From Hyphomicrobium album (lineage in GTDB: Bacteria > Pseudomonadota > Alphaproteobacteria > Rhizobiales > Hyphomicrobiaceae), in contig NZ_WMBQ01000001.1 of the NCBI RefSeq assembly GCF_009708035.1, positions 1,927,501-1,991,500 of the forward strand: DNA of 64,000 nucleotides. The letters are read 5' to 3'. The notes under the pieces were generated by a model, which was not told where the DNA came from, made no database searches, and was given only the letters and a program-made list of their open reading frames with translations. Made by a program: the position numbers and the translations under genes. Below are positions 18,921-27,987 of the stretch, piece by piece (positions within the stretch are counted from its first letter, which is position 1; each line of letters opens with the position of its first letter).

Positions 18921-19076
18921 ATGCTTGAAACCGTCATTGTTGTCATTCTCATTCTGGCGCTGGTCGGCGCACTGCCCAATTGGGGCCACAGCCGCAGCTG
19001 GGGCTACGGACCGTCGGGCCTGCTCGGCACCGTGCTGGTCATCGTGCTCATCATCTACCTCTTGCAGCGCGTCTAG
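18921..19076 (+). CDS. DUF3309 family small membrane peptide
   Basis: 51 aa: a hydrophobic helix (LETVIVVILILALVGAL), a short loop with PNWGHSRSWGYGPSG, and a second hydrophobic helix ending LLQRV. The order hydrophobic helix, P.W.HS..WGY.PSG, helix is the DUF3309 signature, widespread in alphaproteobacteria and often in stress regulons. Inferred to be an inner-membrane hairpin of unknown function. AGGA lies 11 nt before the ATG, and a perfect EcfG-type promoter lies 32 bp upstream. Confidence 0.85.
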   Translation: MLETVIVVILILALVGALPNWGHSRSWGYGPSGLLGTVLVIVLIIYLLQRV

Positions 19077-19194
19077 CCAGACCGCGAACCTAATAGACCG
19101 GAAACGGCCGAGATGGGTGGTTTGCGGTCGTTGGATTGGCTGGGTCAGCGCCCTCCGTAGCTCTGCCAGAGCTGCTGGTTTGCGAGCCATTGGA

Positions 19195-19773
19195 TCATGC
19201 TCGGTTGGACTGTTGGTCCTCGCGATCTTCCCAATCACCGCGCAGCAACGTCGTTACATGTTCGATCGTTTGCCTGCCGTCAGCCATGCAACTACTGGCA
19301 ACCTCAGCGACGCGCCGATACCCCAATCTGCGCTGCATCGCCCAGGAATTTTCGTTGCCGTCGAAGTAACCGTTGACCAGCTTCGTCAGGCCCAGTTCGC
19401 AAAATGCGAAACGGATTTTCGCCTCAAACGCTTCGCGTCCATAGCCGCGTCCCTGATAATCGTTGGCGATCCAAATTCCTCCGCCACCCGTCCCTGCCTC
19501 CCGGTCAATCTTATTGAGACTGACCCCTCCGATCACCAGTCGCTCAGGTCTAAGTTCAACCGCAAATTCATACGCAACCGGCCGAATGCCCGCGTTCGCA
19601 ATTTCCTGACATCTCTTGATCCAGTTTTTGGCGTGTAACGTCGAATAGGGATGAGGGACGAAAGCCATCCACTTTGCGAGCTTGAGATCGTTCAAGCCTA
19701 GCGTGAGTTGTTCGACGTCTTCCTCACCCCAAGGTCGGAGAGTAAGGCGCGAAGTTTCGATTTTGACGTCCAC
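19195..19773 (-). CDS. GNAT N-acetyltransferase (RimJ/RimL type)
   Basis: 192 aa. Acetyltransf_3-type fold: N-terminal IETSRLTLRPWGEEDVEQL, acetyl-CoA binding motif A around IANDYQGRGYGREAF, and NENSWAMQRRLGYRRV near the C-terminus. This class acetylates protein N-termini or small molecules; the target is unknown. GTG start with AAGGAGG eleven bases upstream. Codon use is less GC-rich than the conserved genes at the left, which hints at recent acquisition. Confidence 0.85.
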   Translation of the reverse strand: MDVKIETSRLTLRPWGEEDVEQLTLGLNDLKLAKWMAFVPHPYSTLHAKNWIKRCQEIANAGIRPVAYEFAVELRPERLVIGGVSLNKIDREAGTGGGGIWIANDYQGRGYGREAFEAKIRFAFCELGLTKLVNGYFDGNENSWAMQRRLGYRRVAEVASSCMADGRQTIEHVTTLLRGDWEDREDQQSNRA

Positions 19774-19812
19774 GACGTTGCAGCCTCCTTCGCCCCGAAA
19801 TGAGTCTACGAC

Positions 19813-21081
19813 CTAGCCGCCTCGCTTGGCCGGCATCTCGGTACGCACCGTATCGAGATGCGCGGTACGCAAGGCCGGGAACAGTCTCGCCCAGATGCCC
19901 GTCAAGGCGATCGAGCCGACGCCACCGAAGATCGCGGCGCCAACCGGACCGAGAAAACGCGCGGCAACGCCGCTCTCGAATTCGCCAAGCTCGTTCGATG
20001 CGCTGATGAACAGGCTAGATACCGCCGTAACGCGCCCGCGCATCGGGTCCGGCGTGACGATCTGGATGAGGCTCTGGCGCACGAACACCGATACGGCATC
20101 CGCTGCGCCCAGCGCCGCGAGCGCCAGCATCGACACCCAAACCCACGTCGAAACGGCAAAGATGATCGTCGCCAGGCCGTAGCTCGCGACCGACACCAGC
20201 ATCCAGAACCCTGCATCGCGCTGGATGGGACGCGTGCTCAGCGCCAGCGCCATCAGCCCGCCACCGATCGCCGGACCGGAGCGCAGCAGGCCGAAGCCGT
20301 CGGGCCCGATGTGCAGGATGTCGCGCGCGAATACCGGAAGCAGCGCAGTGACGCCGCCGAGCAGCACGGCGAACAGGTCCAAGGAAATGGCGCCGAACAC
20401 GATCTTGTTGGACCACACGTAAGCGAGGCCCTCGGCAATCAATTGCAGCCGCTTGCCGCCCTGATGGGCCGGCTTGGTGTTGGCGGCGATGAAGAAGACA
20501 GCCACTCCCGCCGCCGCGTAGAGCAGCGCCGAGGTTTGGTAGGCCAATGGCACCGACACGGCGCAGAGAACACCGCCGATCCACGGGCCGAGGATCATGC
20601 CGCCCTGCATGGCGAGCGTGTTCCAGCCGATGGCACGCGGCAGGATCTCGCGCGGGACCAGCATCGGGCCGAGCGACGCGCTCGCCGGCATGGTGAAGGC
20701 GCGGCCGACGCCGAACATGCCGGCGATAGCGAATATGGCGATGAGGCTCGGCCGTTCCGCGTTGGCCAGCGCTACAAGCCCGCTCGAGCAGAATATCTGC
20801 AGCACGCAGCAGGCAATGAGGATCTTGCGCCGGTCGTAACGGTCCGCTGTCTCGCCCGCGAGCAATACGAACGCGAACATGGGCACGAACTGAGCGAGCC
20901 CGATCATGCCGACGAGGAAGGAGCTGTACTCGACGGAGTGGTCGAGGCGCGCGATCGAATAGACCTGCCAGCCCAGCGTGACGCCCTGCGTCAGCATCGC
21001 CACCGCCGACAGAAAGCGGGCGACAAGCAGCAGGCTGAAGTCCGGATAGCGCAGGAACGGCAGGTCTTTGGCTATGCGCAT
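19813..21081 (-). CDS. MFS transporter (MFS_3/EntS-like)
   Basis: 422 aa with about 12 hydrophobic helices and the MFS loop 2-3 motif (GETADRYDRRKILI). Overall organisation resembles the MFS_3 (EntS-like) exporter family, whose known members export siderophores or drugs. LPFLRYPDFSLLLVARFLS at the N-terminus is typical. No siderophore genes are nearby, so the substrate cannot be inferred. The upstream 218 bp (21082-21299) hold no gene. Confidence 0.85.
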   Translation of the reverse strand: MRIAKDLPFLRYPDFSLLLVARFLSAVAMLTQGVTLGWQVYSIARLDHSVEYSSFLVGMIGLAQFVPMFAFVLLAGETADRYDRRKILIACCVLQIFCSSGLVALANAERPSLIAIFAIAGMFGVGRAFTMPASASLGPMLVPREILPRAIGWNTLAMQGGMILGPWIGGVLCAVSVPLAYQTSALLYAAAGVAVFFIAANTKPAHQGGKRLQLIAEGLAYVWSNKIVFGAISLDLFAVLLGGVTALLPVFARDILHIGPDGFGLLRSGPAIGGGLMALALSTRPIQRDAGFWMLVSVASYGLATIIFAVSTWVWVSMLALAALGAADAVSVFVRQSLIQIVTPDPMRGRVTAVSSLFISASNELGEFESGVAARFLGPVGAAIFGGVGSIALTGIWARLFPALRTAHLDTVRTEMPAKRGG

Positions 21082-21299
21082 GTTTCAGATGAGTTGCGTC
21101 GGCGCCGCGGGAGAAGCGCAGCACCAGAATAGACATGATGTCGGAGGCGCCGGAGAGCCGGCCGAACGTCGGGGGTGTTGGAGGCGTTGTAGCCGAACGG
21201 CCCTAGGCCGCCAATGGCAGCGCTAGGCCATGCGGCTATGTGGGTCGCCCTGCGGCACGTCCCGACGAGAGCGAATTCACGGTCTGCGTCTTGCCGGAA

Positions 21300-22706
21300 C
21301 TATACCGCGGCCAAGTCCGAAAGGTTCAGGTGAGCCGTGGGTGGGACGTCCCCGTCCTCACTTTCTCTAGCGTTCCGTGGCTTTACGATCTGCGATGCCA
21401 GCTCAGCTCCGACGCGACGTCCTTCCCGTATGGCATAGTTGGTGCCGCGATCCTCCGGGTAGATTTGCGCCATCGAGCAGATGTGAAGCCCCTCGAGGGG
21501 GGCCGCAGCGGATGGAATGAGGCGGCTATAATTTCGCTCTACTACCGGCTGGGACCAACGAGCACGCCACAGGTGGTGGGCCTCGATCCAGTCCCGTTGA
21601 AAGGCTGGGAACATCGTCTTGAGAAATGGAAGAGAAAAATCAAGCAACTCGTCTGCCGACATGGAATAAAGCTGATGCGTATGCGGCAAATATTTGGAGA
21701 GATAGACGATATGGCGTCCGCCGTAATTCTGCGGCCCCTGAAAGTTCGTATGCTCTATGATGCCGACGTAGGGAAATGTCGGATCGTTGACGTTGAGCCA
21801 ATAGGTATCGGACAGCGAGTGCCGGAGTTCGAGAACCAGGCAGACGTTGGCGAGATAACGTATACGTCGCAGACTGGCCAGATAATCCGCCGGCGCCCAG
21901 CTCTCGATCATATCCGCAATCAGCGGAAGTGCAGGCGTGGCGATTACATGATCTGATAAGTAGGTTCCGCGGTTCGTCTCAACGTGCCAACGCTGATTGT
22001 GCTTGCGGATCTCACGCACGCGAGTCGAAACCGAGATTTGACCGCCCAGTGCGCGAACCTTCTCCGACAGAGCCTCGGCCAATGCGGCAAAGCCGCCTCG
22101 GAAATAAGCAAGACGCTCCTCACCACCTTTGCCGCGGCTTCCACCCCGTAGCTTTAATTTGTTCCAGAACCACACCGCCGAGATGTCGTCTGCATAAGTC
22201 CCAAATTTTCCCTTCAGCAGCGGCTCCCACACCACGCGGTAAACATTCTCGCCGCCGAGGTCTTTCAGCCACTGCTTGGCGGTCATCTCCTCCAGCGCCT
22301 GCCAGTCGCGCACCTGACGCGCGCGCAGGGCGAGCAGACCAAGACGGATGCGATCGGCAAAGCCGAGCGGCTTGAAGTTGAGTAAGTCCCAGGGCGTCGA
22401 GAGCTTGAAGAAGTTGCCGGCGAAGTAGATGCCTGTGTTGGTGGGGTTGATCTCAACCCGTTCCGTCAGTTCGAGCTCCTCGATGAGATTCATCACCTCG
22501 AGGTCGTTGGTGAACCAGTGATGATAGAAGCGGTCGAGCTTCTCGCCGCTCACGTCGAAAGCCGCGGCAAGCCCCCCAACTTCCGTCTCACTCTCGATGA
22601 CGGCAACCTTCACACCTCTCTTTGCGAGCTCATATGCGGCAGCAAGACCTGTGAATCCGCCCCCAACGACGGTTACTGCCGCGGCGGTGGTGGAGGAGAT
22701 TGTCAT
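21300..22706 (-). CDS. FAD-dependent oxidoreductase (amine oxidase/protoporphyrinogen oxidase-like)
   Basis: 468 aa. Rossmann FAD motif at the N-terminus (VTVVGGGFTGLAAAYELAKRG, then VIESETEVGGLAAAF) and a C-terminal FAD-contact region (MAQIYPEDRGTNYAIREGRRVG). Central segments such as LKGKFGTYADDISAVWFWNKLKLRGG are typical of NAD(P)-binding desaturase/UDP-galactopyranose mutase-like flavoproteins found with glycosyltransferases. It starts at ATG 22706, overlapping the stop of the preceding gene by 1 nt (TGATG). Third gene of an operon; inferred to modify a lipid-linked sugar or isoprenoid. Confidence 0.85.
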   Translation of the reverse strand: MTISSTTAAAVTVVGGGFTGLAAAYELAKRGVKVAVIESETEVGGLAAAFDVSGEKLDRFYHHWFTNDLEVMNLIEELELTERVEINPTNTGIYFAGNFFKLSTPWDLLNFKPLGFADRIRLGLLALRARQVRDWQALEEMTAKQWLKDLGGENVYRVVWEPLLKGKFGTYADDISAVWFWNKLKLRGGSRGKGGEERLAYFRGGFAALAEALSEKVRALGGQISVSTRVREIRKHNQRWHVETNRGTYLSDHVIATPALPLIADMIESWAPADYLASLRRIRYLANVCLVLELRHSLSDTYWLNVNDPTFPYVGIIEHTNFQGPQNYGGRHIVYLSKYLPHTHQLYSMSADELLDFSLPFLKTMFPAFQRDWIEAHHLWRARWSQPVVERNYSRLIPSAAAPLEGLHICSMAQIYPEDRGTNYAIREGRRVGAELASQIVKPRNARESEDGDVPPTAHLNLSDLAAV

Positions 22707-23680
22707 CAGGACTTGACCGGGGCCATTGCAGGGGGATTGAGGAAAAAATAGATGCCTCCTGCTAGGGTTGGAGGAAGCCAGAGCACGAGATGCACGAGAA
22801 AGGCATACGCTACCGAGTCGGCCAGCGTATTTCCCCCCACCGTCATTGCCTGCGCGGTAAAATAGTCGAAGGTTCCGACATAGCCGGGGGTGCTCGGAAT
22901 CATGGTCGAAAGCGTGGCGGCTGGCAGGGCGAGCCAAGCGACCGTGGGAACCTCGATTGTCTGCAATGCCATAGCCGTGAACCAGAAGGCGCAGCCCTCT
23001 GCTGTCCAAGCCAGCAATGACCAAACGATAAGTGCACACATCGTGCGGCTCTTCGCGGTGTAGTCGAGTGCGGCAAAAATCTTTTCGAGCTCGCGCTCGA
23101 TGCCTGAACCTAGGCCAGGGGAAAGTCGGGTGATGAGGCCTGCGCCCCAGAAGAGGAGTGGGCTGAGCATGCGCGGAAACAGCAACACCGACAGGATTGC
23201 GACGGCGCTGCCGATGAGCAGTCCTCCTCCAACGCCGATGACACGTGAAGAGTCTGTCCCGAAGACGATGAGCGCCAGACCGAGGAAGGAGATAACGATC
23301 AGGAGATCCAGCAACCGCTCGACCACAATCGTGGTCAGCGAGACTGAGGCATTGATGCCGAGTCTACCATTGAAGCCAAAAGCGCGCATGATGTCGCCGG
23401 CGCGAAAGGGCAGTACGTTGTTTGCCGCGACGCTCGCAACCATCGGCCCATAGCAGTCCGACCAGGTCAGCTCCGCATTGGTCTGCAGCAGCATTCGCCG
23501 CCACCGTTCAATCTTGCATCCAAGGCCCACGCCAAATGCAGCAACAGCAAGACTAAGCGCCCAGAGATCTGCTTTCGCAAACGCATGGCCTATCTCATCC
23601 ACGTCGATGTGCCGCAACATCAACCAGAGAAATATGCCGGCCAGTGCAATCCCCAGCCCTAGGCGGATCGGCTTATGCAC
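22706..23680 (-). CDS. Flippase-like polytopic membrane protein (LPG synthase TM / UPF0104 family)
   Basis: 324 aa with about eight hydrophobic helices. Family marks of the lysylphosphatidylglycerol synthase transmembrane region are visible: GPMVASVAANNVLPFRAGD, VVERLLDL, and IPSTPGYVGTFDYF near the end. These proteins are thought to move lipids or lipid-linked sugars across the inner membrane; no synthase domain is attached here. It sits 15 bp after the GT2 gene and overlaps the next gene by one base. Codon use is lower in GC than the kdp region. Confidence 0.86.
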   Translation of the reverse strand: MHKPIRLGLGIALAGIFLWLMLRHIDVDEIGHAFAKADLWALSLAVAAFGVGLGCKIERWRRMLLQTNAELTWSDCYGPMVASVAANNVLPFRAGDIMRAFGFNGRLGINASVSLTTIVVERLLDLLIVISFLGLALIVFGTDSSRVIGVGGGLLIGSAVAILSVLLFPRMLSPLLFWGAGLITRLSPGLGSGIERELEKIFAALDYTAKSRTMCALIVWSLLAWTAEGCAFWFTAMALQTIEVPTVAWLALPAATLSTMIPSTPGYVGTFDYFTAQAMTVGGNTLADSVAYAFLVHLVLWLPPTLAGGIYFFLNPPAMAPVKS

Positions 23681-23695
23681 GAGCGCGCACCGCGT

Positions 23696-24754
23696 TCACG
23701 GCTTTGACTTCAGGTAAACTGGGCTCGTGGCCAGTACCGGATCACGATCTTCGAGGCCGATAGATTCCTGCACCACATAGAGTGGCCGCTTTTTCACTTC
23801 GCTGTAAATTCGGCCGATGTATTCGCCGAGGATTCCGATGCAGAGCAGTTGCGCGCCGCCGACAAACATCACGGCGATGAACAACGCTGTCCAACCCTCG
23901 ACCCACAAGTCGGTGAAGATGCGTAGCGTCAGCGCATAGATGATGCCGAGTAAAGCAACACTCGCCGAAAGCATGCCGAGCGCGACGGCCATCTGGAGGG
24001 GTTTGGTCGAAAAGGACAGGATGCCGTCCGTGGCAAAACGCACCATCTTGCGCAGCGGGTACTTGCTCGCTCCGGCGAAGCGGGCCGCTCGCTGGTAGGA
24101 TAGTGCAGTCTGCTTGAAGCCCACCCAGCTAACCATGCCGCGTACAAACCGATCCCGCTCGGGCATCGCTCGCAGCGTGTCTGCTACCTGACGACTCATC
24201 AGCCTGAAATCGCCGGTGTCGAGCGGTATCGGCACGTCAGATAGCTTGTTCAGCAACCGGTAAAAGATGCGGGCAGTTGCGAGCTTGAAGGTGGACTCGC
24301 CCGCGCGCTCCGTCCGACGACCGTAGACCACGTCGAAGCCTTCGCGCCACCGGGCGACCATCTTGGGGATGACTTCCGGCGGATCTTGCAAATCGCCATC
24401 GATAAGCACGATGGCATCACCCCTTGCAGCGTCGATGCCCGCAGTAACCGCCAGTTGGTGGCCGAAATTTCGAGCCAAACCAATGATCCGTATGCGCCGA
24501 TCCTCGACGGCATAGCCTTTCAGTATCTCGCGCGTGCGGTCTTGGCTGCCATCATCGACAAAGATCAACTCGACTTCTAAGGGACGGAGTTCTGCGCAGA
24601 GCGATTTGAGACGCGCAACGGTAGCATCCAAACAAGCTTCTTCATTGTAGCAGGGAACGACAATCGACAGCAGACGCTCTTCGCGTAATGCGGATACCTT
24701 CTGAATTGTTGAGGTATGAGATAGCAAGCAAAAATACCCCGCCGCTGGGCTCAA
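23696..24754 (-). CDS. GT2 polyprenyl-phosphate glycosyltransferase (GtrB/DPM1-like)
   Basis: 352 aa. GT-A domain: LSIVVPCYNEEACL, the acidic LIFVDDGSQDRT, the DxD-like LIDGDLQDPPEVIP, and the GDFRLMSRQV and ERDRFVRGM motifs of the DPM1/GtrB group. Two C-terminal transmembrane helices (about 250-272 and 285-310) anchor it, as in bactoprenol glucosyltransferase. It likely loads a sugar onto undecaprenyl phosphate on the cytoplasmic side. The start is uncertain: TTG 24754 opens the frame and TTG 24727 is a second choice. First gene of the GT2-flippase-oxidoreductase operon. Confidence 0.9.
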   Translation of the reverse strand: MSPAAGYFCLLSHTSTIQKVSALREERLLSIVVPCYNEEACLDATVARLKSLCAELRPLEVELIFVDDGSQDRTREILKGYAVEDRRIRIIGLARNFGHQLAVTAGIDAARGDAIVLIDGDLQDPPEVIPKMVARWREGFDVVYGRRTERAGESTFKLATARIFYRLLNKLSDVPIPLDTGDFRLMSRQVADTLRAMPERDRFVRGMVSWVGFKQTALSYQRAARFAGASKYPLRKMVRFATDGILSFSTKPLQMAVALGMLSASVALLGIIYALTLRIFTDLWVEGWTALFIAVMFVGGAQLLCIGILGEYIGRIYSEVKKRPLYVVQESIGLEDRDPVLATSPVYLKSKP

Positions 24755-24927
24755 TATCGGCTCGCAGTTTACGTCGATCCACAGGGGCGCTCACCTCATC
24801 GTTCTGAGTAGCCGCTGTACACCCTTTGGAGGACCATTAATGAAATCAAGTCGAACGGGCTAATTGCCAAGCCCCGGGACGGAGGCCACGCTGTGCGTCC
24901 CTTCATCCGAGTGCAAGTGGGATCCCG

Positions 24928-26613
24928 ATGCGTGAGCCAGGTATCGATCGTCTGGTCAGCGTCCCAGATCGCCTCCTCCGCTGGTCTGCTGGGGGCGAAG
25001 CGACTTACCTGCTTTTGGCACTCCTTTGCGTTGCAGTCATCGCCGGCATCGTTCTGATCATCGGGCCGACCTACATCGCGGCCCCGTGGGATGTCTTCGT
25101 ACTCATCGATGGCGCCTGGCGGATTTGCAGCGGCCAGATACCACACACCGATTTCCACAACCCCATTGGGGCGCTGGTATATGCGGTCTTTGCGTTCGGC
25201 ATGAGGATCGATGGTCCGTCGCTTCAGGCCCTCGCCTATGGAAACTCCATCTTCCTCAGTCTGGTCGGGCTTTGGACCATTGCAATCTCTTACAAGAGAC
25301 TGACACCGGTCTTTGGTTTGATCCTAACGGCGTTCATCGTAGTTCTACTGGCCGCCACACGACCTCTCGGCTACGACGTCGAAACAACCACCTACGCGAT
25401 GCTCTATAATCGATATGGGTGGGCACTCTTGTCGATACTGATGATCCAGCTGATGCTGGCTCCGAAATCTGAGGCTGCACGATTCGCAGTGTTCGATTCT
25501 TTGTCGGCGGGGCTTCTGCTCGGGCTCCTGTTTTTCTGCAAGATCACTTTCTTCATCGTCGGGGTCGGGGTGTACGGGTTTTCGCTCGTTCTTCGCCCGG
25601 AGCTGCGCTCGACCGCCTGGCTGTCGTTTGTTGGTTTTGCGGCAGTGTGTGCCGCCGCCTGGGCGATCCTGGGAATAAGCGTCGCTGACTACCTGGCCGA
25701 CGTTGCAGCGGCGAGCGAATCTCAGTCACTCGCCGATCGAGGCTACCGCCTCTTCCGGAGCGGCATAGATGCGATGCCGCAGCTGGCGCTGCTGGGTCTC
25801 TACTGGCTGCTAGTCGTGGCGCTTCCAAACACTCACGAGCGGCGGCTTTGGAGCGAGCCTGTCAAGATAACGCTGTCGCTAGCGCTCATCGTCGGCGCCG
25901 CCATGTTTCTAACTGTCGGAAATACAGGCGAGGCCGGAGAGATACCGGCTCTGGTCATCGCCGCCCTGATTTTGTCGGAGTATGCGTTGCGCCACGGATG
26001 GGCCGCGCCAAACTCCTACACGTGGAGAAGCACTTGGATTGTATTGGGCCTCCCCCTCGTACTGTTCTCCCAGATATTCATTAGCGACGTCCGGAGCCTG
26101 GCAAACTCCCTCGATAGAAGGGATTACGTCGCGTCAGGCGCCCCCACGTCCCAGAGATTCGATGCCGAGCCGCTACGCGATTTCGTGATCCCAGATTGGT
26201 CAAACTGGAAGACGGCGTACTGGCTTGCGAAGGAGGTTCCTTTCAAAATCAATGAGGGGCTTCTCATCCTCCGGCGCAATAACGTCGAGCGTCGCAAGAC
26301 CCTGGTACTCGCACTAACTGATCCGTTTTCGTTTGCTCTCGGCCTGCCCTCTCCGAAGGGCGTGCCCCTGTGGTGGGATCTCAACATGTCGCATAGCGAG
26401 GGCCAATATCCTCCTCCGGGGCCGCTGTTCGCGGAAGTCGAGAACGTCATGCTCCCCATCTTGGATGAGAGGGCGGGGGGCTGCTGCAAAGAGACCGCCG
26501 TTAAATTGCGCGAAGAGTATGACACGTATCTGAGAGAGCATTTCACGGAAGTCGAACACTCGGACAATTGGCTGCTGCTCAAACGCGTAGGACACGTGGC
26601 GGTTCAGAAGTAG
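24928..26613 (+). CDS. Large polytopic membrane protein, possibly a GT-C-type glycosyltransferase
   Basis: 561 aa. About ten hydrophobic helices in the first 400 residues, then a soluble C-terminal part of about 160 residues. An early loop after the first helix reads APWDVFVLIDGAWRICSGQIPHTDFHNPIGALVYAV, with acidic residues in the place where GT-C enzymes carry their catalytic Asp. A divergent polyprenyl-phosphate GT2 operon (173 bp away) would supply a lipid-linked donor, which supports a GT-C role. No family match can be claimed. Lower GC than the housekeeping genes; probably acquired together with its neighbours. Confidence 0.75.
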   Translation: MREPGIDRLVSVPDRLLRWSAGGEATYLLLALLCVAVIAGIVLIIGPTYIAAPWDVFVLIDGAWRICSGQIPHTDFHNPIGALVYAVFAFGMRIDGPSLQALAYGNSIFLSLVGLWTIAISYKRLTPVFGLILTAFIVVLLAATRPLGYDVETTTYAMLYNRYGWALLSILMIQLMLAPKSEAARFAVFDSLSAGLLLGLLFFCKITFFIVGVGVYGFSLVLRPELRSTAWLSFVGFAAVCAAAWAILGISVADYLADVAAASESQSLADRGYRLFRSGIDAMPQLALLGLYWLLVVALPNTHERRLWSEPVKITLSLALIVGAAMFLTVGNTGEAGEIPALVIAALILSEYALRHGWAAPNSYTWRSTWIVLGLPLVLFSQIFISDVRSLANSLDRRDYVASGAPTSQRFDAEPLRDFVIPDWSNWKTAYWLAKEVPFKINEGLLILRRNNVERRKTLVLALTDPFSFALGLPSPKGVPLWWDLNMSHSEGQYPPPGPLFAEVENVMLPILDERAGGCCKETAVKLREEYDTYLREHFTEVEHSDNWLLLKRVGHVAVQK

Positions 26614-26806
26614 GCTCGCCTTCCTATGCATCCATGTTTGGTGCGCTCCCAACTCCGCCCCCTCTGGAAGCTGAAGGGCACCCACCCGATCGTCGGACGT
26701 CACCGCGGGCTGGGGCTTTACTTCCGCTTCTGACCCGTACCCGACTTGCAGCGCGCGAATTCTGATGGCCGCCAGGGCTCGATCCACGGCCACGACCTTA
26801 AGTCGT
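26614..26806. other. Intergenic stretch between convergent genes
   Basis: 193 bp with no gene visible. It separates the lower-GC glycosylation genes from the kdp operon and marks the right boundary of the atypical segment. Confidence 0.4.
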
Positions 26807-27256
26807 CTACGCGGCTTCCGCGGTGATTTGGGCGAAGATGCCCCGCGCATCCTTGGCGCGCCTGACCGCCGCAAGCACTTGGGTGTCGCGCAGCTTGCGC
26901 GCGACGCAAGCAAGCGCGTTGATGTCGGCGTCCGACGCCTCGGGGAGCAGCAGCAGGAAAACGATATCGACCGGCTCCCCGTCGACGGCGTCGAAGTCGA
27001 TCCCCTGATCGAGGCGCGCCAGCAGGCCGAACGGTTTGGTCAGTCCGGCCAGCCGCGCGTGCGGGATCGCCATGCCACCGCCCATGCCGGTCGAGCCGAG
27101 CGCTTCGCGCTTCACCAGCGCCGACGCGATCGCCTCGGCGGGGATACCCAAAGTGGCGCCGGCGGTGCGCGACAGCTCGCGCAGGAGCGCCGACCTGTCG
27201 GCGACACGCACGTCGGGAAGCACGTGGCTAGGAATGAGAATGTCACTGAGCTGCAT
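26807..27256 (-). CDS. PTS EIIA-Ntr-like protein (PtsN family)
   Basis: 149 aa. A PTS_EIIA type-2 domain with the phosphorylatable histidine His66 in GGGMAIPHARLAG and the LLLLPEASDADINALACVARKLRD segment typical of PtsN. It would receive phosphate from NPr. Translation is taken from ATG 27256 (MQLSDILIPSH). It is 41 bp downstream of kdpE on the same strand, so likely part of the kdp transcript. In E. coli unphosphorylated PtsN binds and stimulates KdpD; a dedicated copy here would couple the nitrogen PTS (ptsP at 8426-10714) to potassium uptake. Whether this is the only ptsN of the genome cannot be told. Confidence 0.88.
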   Translation of the reverse strand: MQLSDILIPSHVLPDVRVADRSALLRELSRTAGATLGIPAEAIASALVKREALGSTGMGGGMAIPHARLAGLTKPFGLLARLDQGIDFDAVDGEPVDIVFLLLLPEASDADINALACVARKLRDTQVLAAVRRAKDARGIFAQITAEAA

Positions 27257-27297
27257 CGGTATTGGAACTTCCTTGGGGTATGCGGCCCGCACGCGCC

Positions 27298-27987
27298 TCA
27301 GTCCGGCAGGCGCAGGCGGTATCCCACTCCAGTTTCAGTGTGAATGTATTCGGGACGATCCGGTTGCGGCTCGATCTTGTTGCGCAGCTGGCGAACGTAG
27401 ACACGGACATATTGCGCGTCCGCGCTCGGCCCCCACAGCTGGTCGAGCAGATAGTTATGGGTGAGGACCTTGCCGGCATGCTGCACGAATAGGCGCAATA
27501 GATCGTATTCTTTAGGCGACAGCTTAACGTCTTGGCCGCGCATCTTGACGATGCGGCGGACGAGATCGACGGAGAGATCGCCCACCTGGAAGATCGGGCG
27601 CTCGCCCTGGCTTTGCAACTGGTGGCGGACGGCGGCACGAATGCGCGCCAAAAGCTCGTTCATGCTGAACGGTTTGGTAACGTAGTCGTCGGCGCCGAGA
27701 TCCAATGCCTGGATCTTTGCCGCCTCATCGGCGCGGCTCGATAGCACGACGATGGGAATGCCCTCGTTCTTCTCGCGCAGCGCCCGCAAGAGCTCGAGCC
27801 CCTGGACGTCCGGGAGGCCCAAGTCGAGAATGACCACGTCGGGCTTCTGCGGCAGCTCGGCGAGCGCCGCTTTGCCGTTCGGCGCGTCGATCACGTGATA
27901 GCCTTCGGCGGTAAGCCCCATGCGCAGCAGCTTGCGAATGGGCGGCTCGTCGTCGACGACCAGCACCTTGAGAGCGGGGGCGTTCAT
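27298..27987 (-). CDS. kdpE: Response regulator KdpE
   Basis: 229 aa, OmpR/PhoB type. Receiver domain with DDE at 12-14, phosphoacceptor Asp55 (VVILDLGLPD), and the conserved Lys in YVTKPFSMNELLAR; then a winged-helix DNA-binding domain (SPKEYDLLRLFVQHAG, YVRVYVRQLRNKIEPQ). Activates kdpFABC under low potassium or osmotic stress. Its start overlaps the kdpD stop by 4 nt (ATGA). Confidence 0.97.
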   Translation of the reverse strand: MNAPALKVLVVDDEPPIRKLLRMGLTAEGYHVIDAPNGKAALAELPQKPDVVILDLGLPDVQGLELLRALREKNEGIPIVVLSSRADEAAKIQALDLGADDYVTKPFSMNELLARIRAAVRHQLQSQGERPIFQVGDLSVDLVRRIVKMRGQDVKLSPKEYDLLRLFVQHAGKVLTHNYLLDQLWGPSADAQYVRVYVRQLRNKIEPQPDRPEYIHTETGVGYRLRLPD

